Source: Xanthobacteraceae bacterium (lineage in GTDB: Bacteria; Pseudomonadota; Alphaproteobacteria; Rhizobiales; Xanthobacteraceae). Taken from it: a DNA stretch of 64,000 nucleotides. The notes beneath the pieces were generated by a model. The model made no database searches. It was not told where the DNA came from and saw nothing but the letters and a program-made list of their open reading frames with translations. A program made the translations under genes and the position numbers. Below are positions 59,159 through 64,000 of the stretch, in pieces (the stretch's first letter is position 1; each line of letters begins with the position of its first letter). The stretch spans positions 52,872-116,871 of the forward strand of contig JALHRD010000018.1 of NCBI GenBank assembly GCA_022841625.1, given 5' to 3'.

Positions 59159-60676
59159 CTATTGCCCGCGCTTGGCGGCGCTGGCGAAGCGCTTGGCCTC
59201 CTCGGCGGCGCGGAACAGCGCCTTGGCCTTGTTGACGCATTCCTGCTGCTCGGACTTCGGATCGCTGTCGGCGACGATGCCGGCGCCGGCTTGCACATAC
59301 ATCTTGCCGTCCTTCACCAGCGCGGTGCGCAGCACGATGGCGGTGTCCATCTCGCCGGCAGCGGAGAAATAGCCGACCGCGCCGGCGTAGAGCCCGCGCT
59401 TTTCCTTTTCCAGTTCGTCGATGATCTGCATCGCGCGCACCTTGGGCGCGCCGGATACCGTGCCGGCGGGAAATCCGGCCGCCAGCGCGTCAACGGAGTC
59501 ATGTTTACGCGATAGCTTGCCTTCGACATTGGAGACGATGTGCATCACCTGGCTGTAGCGCTCGATGAAGAACTGGTCGGTGACCTTGACGCTGCCGATC
59601 TCCGATACGCGGCCGGCGTCGTTGCGGCCGAGGTCGAGCAGCATCAGGTGCTCGGCGCGTTCCTTGGGGTCGGCCAGGAGTTCGGCCTCGAGCGCCTTGT
59701 CCTCATGCGGTGTCGCCCCGCGCGGTCGGGTGCCGGCGATCGGTCGCACGGTGACGGTGCCGCCGCTGACTTTTACCAGGATTTCGGGGCTCGAACCGGC
59801 GATGGCAAAACCGCCGAGATCGAGGAAATAGAGATAAGGCGAGGGATTGACCCGGCGCAGCGCGCGATAGAGCGCAAACGGCGGCAATTCGAACGGCGCC
59901 TCGAAGCGTTGCGACAGCACCACCTGAAAAATATCGCCGGCGGCGATGTAGTCCTTGGCGGCGCGCACCATGCGCAGATATTCCGCCGGCGTGGTGTTGG
60001 AGGTCGGCAGCACTGTGAGCGACGAGGTCTTCGAAGCGGCGGTGACGTGATCGAGCGGTCGGTCGAGCGCATCGACAACGACCGCGAGCCGGTCGTTCGC
60101 CCGCGCCAAGGCGGCTTTGGCCGTCACGCCTTTTTCCGGGCGAACCGGCGTCACCACCGTAATGGCGTCTTTGACGGCATCGAAGATCACCACAATGGTC
60201 GGTCGCATCAGCACCGCGTCGGGCAGGCCGATCGGGTCCGGATTGGGCGGCGGCAGTTGCTCCATCAGGCGCACCATGTCGTAGCCGAGATAGCCGAAGA
60301 TGCCGGCTGCCATCGGCGGCAGCGCATCGGGTAGCGCAATGGCGCTTTCGGCGACCAGCGCGCGCAAGGCCTCGAGCGGCGGCTGCGCGCAGGGCATGAA
60401 AGTGCTTTTTTTGCCGCGTATCTTGCGGTTGATCTCGGCCCGGCCGGCGAGCGAACGCCAGACCAGGTCGGGCTCAAGGCCGATGATCGAATAGCGCCCG
60501 CGGACGGCGCCGCCTTCGACCGATTCAAACAGAAAGCTCTGCGATCGATTGCCGGCAATCTTGAGAAATGCCGACACCGGCGTTTCGAGGTCGGCCACCA
60601 ATGTGGTCCAGACCACCTGCGCTTCGCCGGCCGCATAACGCTTGGCAAACGCCGATGCCTGCGGCTCGATCTGCAT
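59159..60676 (-). CDS. trpE: Anthranilate synthase component I
   Basis: TrpE converts chorismate to anthranilate and is usually feedback-inhibited by tryptophan. The ATG at 60676 (MQIEPQASAFAKRY) gives 505 residues; a TTG at 60688 overlapping the ppiD stop is possible. Chorismate-binding motifs are VRPIAGTRPRG, SGAPKVRAMQIIDELE and the C-terminal VQAGAGIVADSDP; an LLES-type motif appears as FLFESVEGG. There is no room for a leader peptide attenuator, since ppiD ends 8 bp upstream. Confidence 0.95.
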   Translation of the reverse strand: MQIEPQASAFAKRYAAGEAQVVWTTLVADLETPVSAFLKIAGNRSQSFLFESVEGGAVRGRYSIIGLEPDLVWRSLAGRAEINRKIRGKKSTFMPCAQPPLEALRALVAESAIALPDALPPMAAGIFGYLGYDMVRLMEQLPPPNPDPIGLPDAVLMRPTIVVIFDAVKDAITVVTPVRPEKGVTAKAALARANDRLAVVVDALDRPLDHVTAASKTSSLTVLPTSNTTPAEYLRMVRAAKDYIAAGDIFQVVLSQRFEAPFELPPFALYRALRRVNPSPYLYFLDLGGFAIAGSSPEILVKVSGGTVTVRPIAGTRPRGATPHEDKALEAELLADPKERAEHLMLLDLGRNDAGRVSEIGSVKVTDQFFIERYSQVMHIVSNVEGKLSRKHDSVDALAAGFPAGTVSGAPKVRAMQIIDELEKEKRGLYAGAVGYFSAAGEMDTAIVLRTALVKDGKMYVQAGAGIVADSDPKSEQQECVNKAKALFRAAEEAKRFASAAKRGQ

Positions 60677-60684
60677 TTCAACGC

Positions 60685-62595
60685 TCAATTGGTGTTGGGA
60701 TTTTGTCCGGTGACGATTTGCTTGAGCGCGTTCTGATTGATCGTCACGCCGACCTGGCGCTGAAGATAGCTCAGATAGCCGCCAAACACATCTTCGGAGA
60801 AGCTGCGATTAAGGCTCTCGCGCAGGCGCGCCAACTCTTCCGATTTCTCATCGAGCGTCGGGATTGCGACATTGGCGATGCGAAACACCAATTGTTCGCC
60901 GGGTGCCGCAGCCTCGGCGGCGCCGTAGCCGTCCTGCGCCACCCTGAACATGGCGTCGATGGCGCGGGTCGACAGCGGCGGTAAGGCGTTGCCGCGCTTG
61001 AGCTCGGTTTTGGTTTCGAGTTGCAGGCCGGCCGCTTTGGCGACGGCAGCGAAGGCGGTGCCGGATTTCAGCTTTTCCAGCATTTCGGTCGCTTTGGCAC
61101 GCAACAGGTTGCCAACCTGGTCGTCGCGCCAGCGGGCTTCGACCAGTTCCTTGACTTCATCGAGCGTGCGATCGCGTGCCGGCGTAATGCCAGTCACTTC
61201 GAACCAAACATAGCCGCCGGCGACTTGCAGCGGATCATTCTCGACGCCGACTTCGGCGGCGAATGCCAAGGCCAGCAGCCGCTGCCCTTCCGGCAGCGGA
61301 GCCACCGGCTGGCCGGTAATGCTCTGGCCTTCGCGGTTCACCTCGACCGTGCGCACGGCAAGTTTCAGATTGGCGGCGGCGTCCGACAAAGTCTTGCCGA
61401 TGGAACGCTCGTCTTCGATCTTGTCGTAGAGCGGCAGGATTTCGGCGCGGGCGCGCTCATTCGCAAGATCGCGCCGCAGCTCGTCGCGGACGTCGCTGAA
61501 TGATCTTACGATCTCCGGCTCGATCTTCAACACGCGGATCAACACGGTGCCAAATCGCCCTTTGACCGGCGCGCTGACCGTGTTGTCCTTGAGGGCGAAG
61601 GCCGCGGCCGCCACCGCCTGGTCGACCATTGTGGCCCGCGTCAGGGTGCCGAGATCGACTTCTTTCTCGGTGAGCTTGCGCTCCGCCGCGATATCGAGGA
61701 ACGACGCGCCCTTGGCGATCCGATCCGACGCGGCTTGCGCGTCTTGCGGATTGTCGAACACAATCTGCTGGAGCGTGCGGCGTTCGGGCGTGAGGTAGCG
61801 CGCCCGGCGTTCTTCATAGGCGCGCTGTGCATCGGCATCGGTGATGGCAATCCATATTGCCTGTTCACCCGGCAACAGCGGCAGGACGACGATCTTGCGA
61901 TACTCGGGAGCGCGGAACAGAATCTTGCGCTCCTCGTAATATTTTTCGAGCACCTCGGGCGTCGGATCGGGAATTGTTCCGGCCAGCGCGCGCGCCAGCA
62001 GGACATATTCGACCGTGCGCTGCTCGTTCTGATAGCGCTCGGCGGCTTCGATGGCAGCCTTTGGCAAATGGGTGCCTTGCAGAACGGTTCCGGCCAATTG
62101 CCGTCGCAGCAGCAGGCGACGTTGCTCGGCCATGAAACGCTGTTCGGTCGTCTGGTTATTGCGCAGCAACATTTCAAAGCGCGTGCGATCGAACTGGCCG
62201 GTGGGGCCCAGCATGTCCGGATTGGTGGTGATGCGACGCGCCATTTCGGCGTCGGTGACGCCAAGCCCCAGGGCTTTGACGCGCTCGTCAAGAGTTGCCT
62301 CGCCGATCAATTGGCCGACCAATTGCTGGTCGATGCCCATATTGCGCGCCTGATCGAGCGTGATCGGTCGACCGAGCTGGCGGCCCAGCTGTTGCAGCCG
62401 CTCGCTGTATTGCTGACGGAATTGCTCGATCGAGATTTCGGTTCCGCCGATCCGCGCCAGCGCCGAACGGCCAAAGCCGCGAAAAATGTCGCCAATGCCC
62501 CAAACCGCAAAACTGATCGCGATCAGGCCCAGCACGGCGCCCATGACGATTCTGCCGAGCCAATTGGTAGAGGCCGTGCGAATACCTCGAAGCAT
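60685..62595 (-). CDS. ppiD: PpiD/SurA-type periplasmic peptidyl-prolyl isomerase
   Basis: This membrane-anchored folding factor helps outer-membrane and secreted proteins. The 636-residue protein has an N-terminal signal anchor at about residues 12-34, a SurA_N-like chaperone segment (about 35-200) and a parvulin-type rotamase region (about 250-370) with VDLGTLTRATMVDQAVAAAAF. Parvulin domains in PpiD are often inactive; I cannot tell here. It heads the leftward trp transcript. Confidence 0.9.
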   Translation of the reverse strand: MLRGIRTASTNWLGRIVMGAVLGLIAISFAVWGIGDIFRGFGRSALARIGGTEISIEQFRQQYSERLQQLGRQLGRPITLDQARNMGIDQQLVGQLIGEATLDERVKALGLGVTDAEMARRITTNPDMLGPTGQFDRTRFEMLLRNNQTTEQRFMAEQRRLLLRRQLAGTVLQGTHLPKAAIEAAERYQNEQRTVEYVLLARALAGTIPDPTPEVLEKYYEERKILFRAPEYRKIVVLPLLPGEQAIWIAITDADAQRAYEERRARYLTPERRTLQQIVFDNPQDAQAASDRIAKGASFLDIAAERKLTEKEVDLGTLTRATMVDQAVAAAAFALKDNTVSAPVKGRFGTVLIRVLKIEPEIVRSFSDVRDELRRDLANERARAEILPLYDKIEDERSIGKTLSDAAANLKLAVRTVEVNREGQSITGQPVAPLPEGQRLLALAFAAEVGVENDPLQVAGGYVWFEVTGITPARDRTLDEVKELVEARWRDDQVGNLLRAKATEMLEKLKSGTAFAAVAKAAGLQLETKTELKRGNALPPLSTRAIDAMFRVAQDGYGAAEAAAPGEQLVFRIANVAIPTLDEKSEELARLRESLNRSFSEDVFGGYLSYLQRQVGVTINQNALKQIVTGQNPNTN

Positions 62596-62830
62596 GGAGC
62601 TATTTCCGGGTGATTGATTGAGCCGGCGCGGCGGGCATTTTTGTTCCTACGCCAGCAAGGGGGCATCCTAGGTTAGACTTTACCCCTGTCGCAAGTGACG
62701 CTTGCCGGTCCTTCTGAAACGCCGCGCGGTTGCGCCGCGATCCGGCGGGTATAGCCTAACCGTTGGAATCGTCAGTGGATTTAGGTGTTCCAGCGCGGCC
62801 GGTCAATGGCAAGGAGGGGAGGTCGGGTTC
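62596..62830. other. Intergenic region upstream of ppiD
   Basis: No gene is seen between the divergent ppiD and tpiA starts apart from the palindromes to the right. The segment presumably holds the leftward ppiD promoter, but no clear hexamers were found. Confidence 0.5.
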
Positions 62831-62904
62831 GTGGCGCATTTCGATCTGAAGTTCCTAACCGAATTTGCCGCAGGCGGTGTAGGAACGTCAGATCGGCGGC
62901 GATA
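62831..62904. repeat. CTAG-type palindrome, class A
   Basis: GTGGCGCATTTCGATCTGAAG ... CGTCAGATCGGCGGCGATAG, arms CGATCTGAAGTTCCTA (62842-62857) and TAGGAACGTCAGATCG (62880-62895), interior GAATTTGCCGCAGGCGG. It abuts the B1 unit directly. Confidence 0.88.
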
Positions 62905-63069
62905 GTGGTCCGATTCTAACATTCGCATCCCATTTCCGCGCGCGATTTTGCGAATGCTAGAATCAAAGGACCACTAGCAAGTATATGCTGCTAGTGGAGT
63001 TTTGGATTTGACATTCGCATCGCGTGCTTGCCGCCAGGTCGGTAGCGAATGTCAAATCCACTCCACTAG
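62902..63069. repeat. CTAG-type palindrome pair B1-B2, copy 3 of 3
   Basis: B1 62902-62977 and B2 62991-63069, joined by CAAGTATATGCTG. It differs from the copy at 52842 at only about six positions, and ends 69 bp before the tpiA start. Confidence 0.92.
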
Positions 63070-63138
63070 CGTGGCCGAGGACACTGCGATAAAGGCCCGT
63101 CCGGCTCGATCCGATAGGAAATAGGTAGAGGCAGCATC

Positions 63139-63888
63139 ATGGCCGATACGCCGCGCGCCCTTGTTGCGGGCAATTGGAAAATGAACGGCTTGCGCGGCGC
63201 GTCGGCCGAGCTTGAGAAGATCATACAGGGTGGCTCGGCGGGGCAGGTCGACCTGATGGTGTGCCCGCCGGCAACGTTGATCGCGGGTTTTGCGACCCTG
63301 GCGCAGGGCGCCGCGCTCATGATCGGGGCACAAGACTGTCACGCCGAGGCCGCCGGCGCGTTTACCGGGGACCTCTCGGCCGAAATGCTGCGTGACGCCG
63401 GCGCGGTTGCGGTCATTGTGGGTCATTCGGAGCGGCGGATGCTGCATCGGGAGACCGATGCGGAGGTCAAGGCCAAGGCGCTCGCCGCCTGGCGCGCCGG
63501 ACTGACCGCCATTGTCTGTATTGGTGAAACCAAGGACCAGCGCGTTGCCGACCAAACCCTCGACGTCGTTCAAGCGCAAGCGCAGTCCTCGCTGCCCGAC
63601 GGTGCGAACGCGCAAAACCTGGTGGTGGCCTATGAGCCGGTGTGGGCGATCGGAACCGGGCTGACGCCGACACCTGCCGATGTCGCGGCCGTCCATGGGT
63701 TCATCCGTGGCCTCCTCGAAGGCCGCTACGGTGTTGCGGGCCGCTCGATCCGCATTCTCTATGGCGGCTCGGTCAAGCCGTCGAACGCCAGCGAACTGAT
63801 GCAGGTGCCCAATGTCAACGGCGCACTGGTTGGCGGGGCCAGTCTCAAGGCGGACGATTTCCTCGGCATTGCGCGCGCCTACGCCTAG
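63139..63888 (+). CDS. tpiA: Triosephosphate isomerase
   Basis: TpiA interconverts dihydroxyacetone phosphate and glyceraldehyde 3-phosphate. The 249-residue TIM barrel has the catalytic Lys in AGNWKMNG, His in IVGHSERRM and Glu in [11 protein letters not shown], with the phosphate loop [11 protein letters not shown]. It stands alone on the plus strand at the right end of the window; the 112 bp after it holds no gene and only a weak hairpin (63911-63930) before a TTTTG. Confidence 0.97.
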   Translation: MADTPRALVAGNWKMNGLRGASAELEKIIQGGSAGQVDLMVCPPATLIAGFATLAQGAALMIGAQDCHAEAAGAFTGDLSAEMLRDAGAVAVIVGHSERRMLHRETDAEVKAKALAAWRAGLTAIVCIGETKDQRVADQTLDVVQAQAQSSLPDGANAQNLVVAYEPVWAIGTGLTPTPADVAAVHGFIRGLLEGRYGVAGRSIRILYGGSVKPSNASELMQVPNVNGALVGGASLKADDFLGIARAYA

Positions 63889-64000
63889 CCCGCATATCTC
63901 ACAGAATCCGCGCTTGATCGAGCGGTTTTGTTTGCCGGCTTGTTGAACTTTTGCGGGGCGCAGTGTCCCGTGGCGTGGTGGGACGCGAGGGTTTTTGGGA

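Noticed and set aside
63905..63940. Terminator after tpiA
   Set aside because: The possible stem is only about four pairs and the T-run is short, so it was mentioned with tpiA but not called.

Overview
The window looks like chromosome of an alphaproteobacterium of the order Hyphomicrobiales (Rhizobiales), probably near Xanthobacteraceae or Nitrobacteraceae. The evidence is the gene order nuoGHIJKLMN-birA-rnj-mce-proS-lolC-lolD-dnaE, the rpsB-tsf-pyrH-frr-uppS-cdsA-dxr-rseP-bamA-lpxD-fabZ-lpxA-lpxI-lpxB-gltA run, the trpE-G-D-C-moaC-moeA-lexA run, the short class of prolyl-tRNA synthetase, LpxI in place of LpxH, and LexA operators of the GTTC-N7-GTTC type. The genus cannot be settled from the sequence alone.

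Layout. 1-10196: the distal part of the respiratory complex I operon, with an extra two-helix membrane protein between nuoH and nuoI and a palindromic repeat between nuoI and nuoJ. 10200-17698: biotin ligase, RNase J, methylmalonyl-CoA epimerase, a DUF1467 protein, ProRS and the LolCD lipoprotein exporter, with a candidate minus-strand small RNA in front of proS. 17724-22263: two abutting transposons, one IS1-like and one IS1595-like, separated and flanked by three copies of the octamer AGTGCTTG. The IS1-like element carries a proteasome-type Ntn hydrolase and a small basic protein; the IS1595-like element carries a trypsin-like serine peptidase. 22261-22423: a promoter with two LexA operators driving a 32-residue membrane protein, a SidA-like SOS candidate. 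22677-26147: dnaE. 26204-30219: a small catabolic island (FAD monooxygenase, isochorismatase-type hydrolase, two Bug-type binding proteins). 30314-45385: the translation, isoprenoid and envelope biogenesis superoperon. 45397-50476: gltA, gltX, glnS. 50578-53804: comEC and lexA. 53924-62595 (minus strand): moeA, moaC, trpC, trpD, trpG, a VOC protein, trpE and ppiD. 63139-63888: tpiA.

The most unusual structure is a family of about 75-80 bp, nearly perfect palindromes bounded by CTAG (CTAGTG...CACTAG). They occupy five intergenic sites: proS/lolC, pyrH/frr, gltX/glnS, comEC/lexA and ppiD/tpiA. Three sequence classes (called A, B and C here) share termini and related interiors and are often joined by a conserved CTAGCAAG...TATG...CTAG linker. 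The B1-B2 pair is present three times nearly unchanged. In pyrH and comEC the TAG stop codon is the CTAG of the repeat, and in proS the stop codon also lies within a repeat arm. No matching transposase is in the window.

No rRNA gene, tRNA gene or CRISPR array was recognised.
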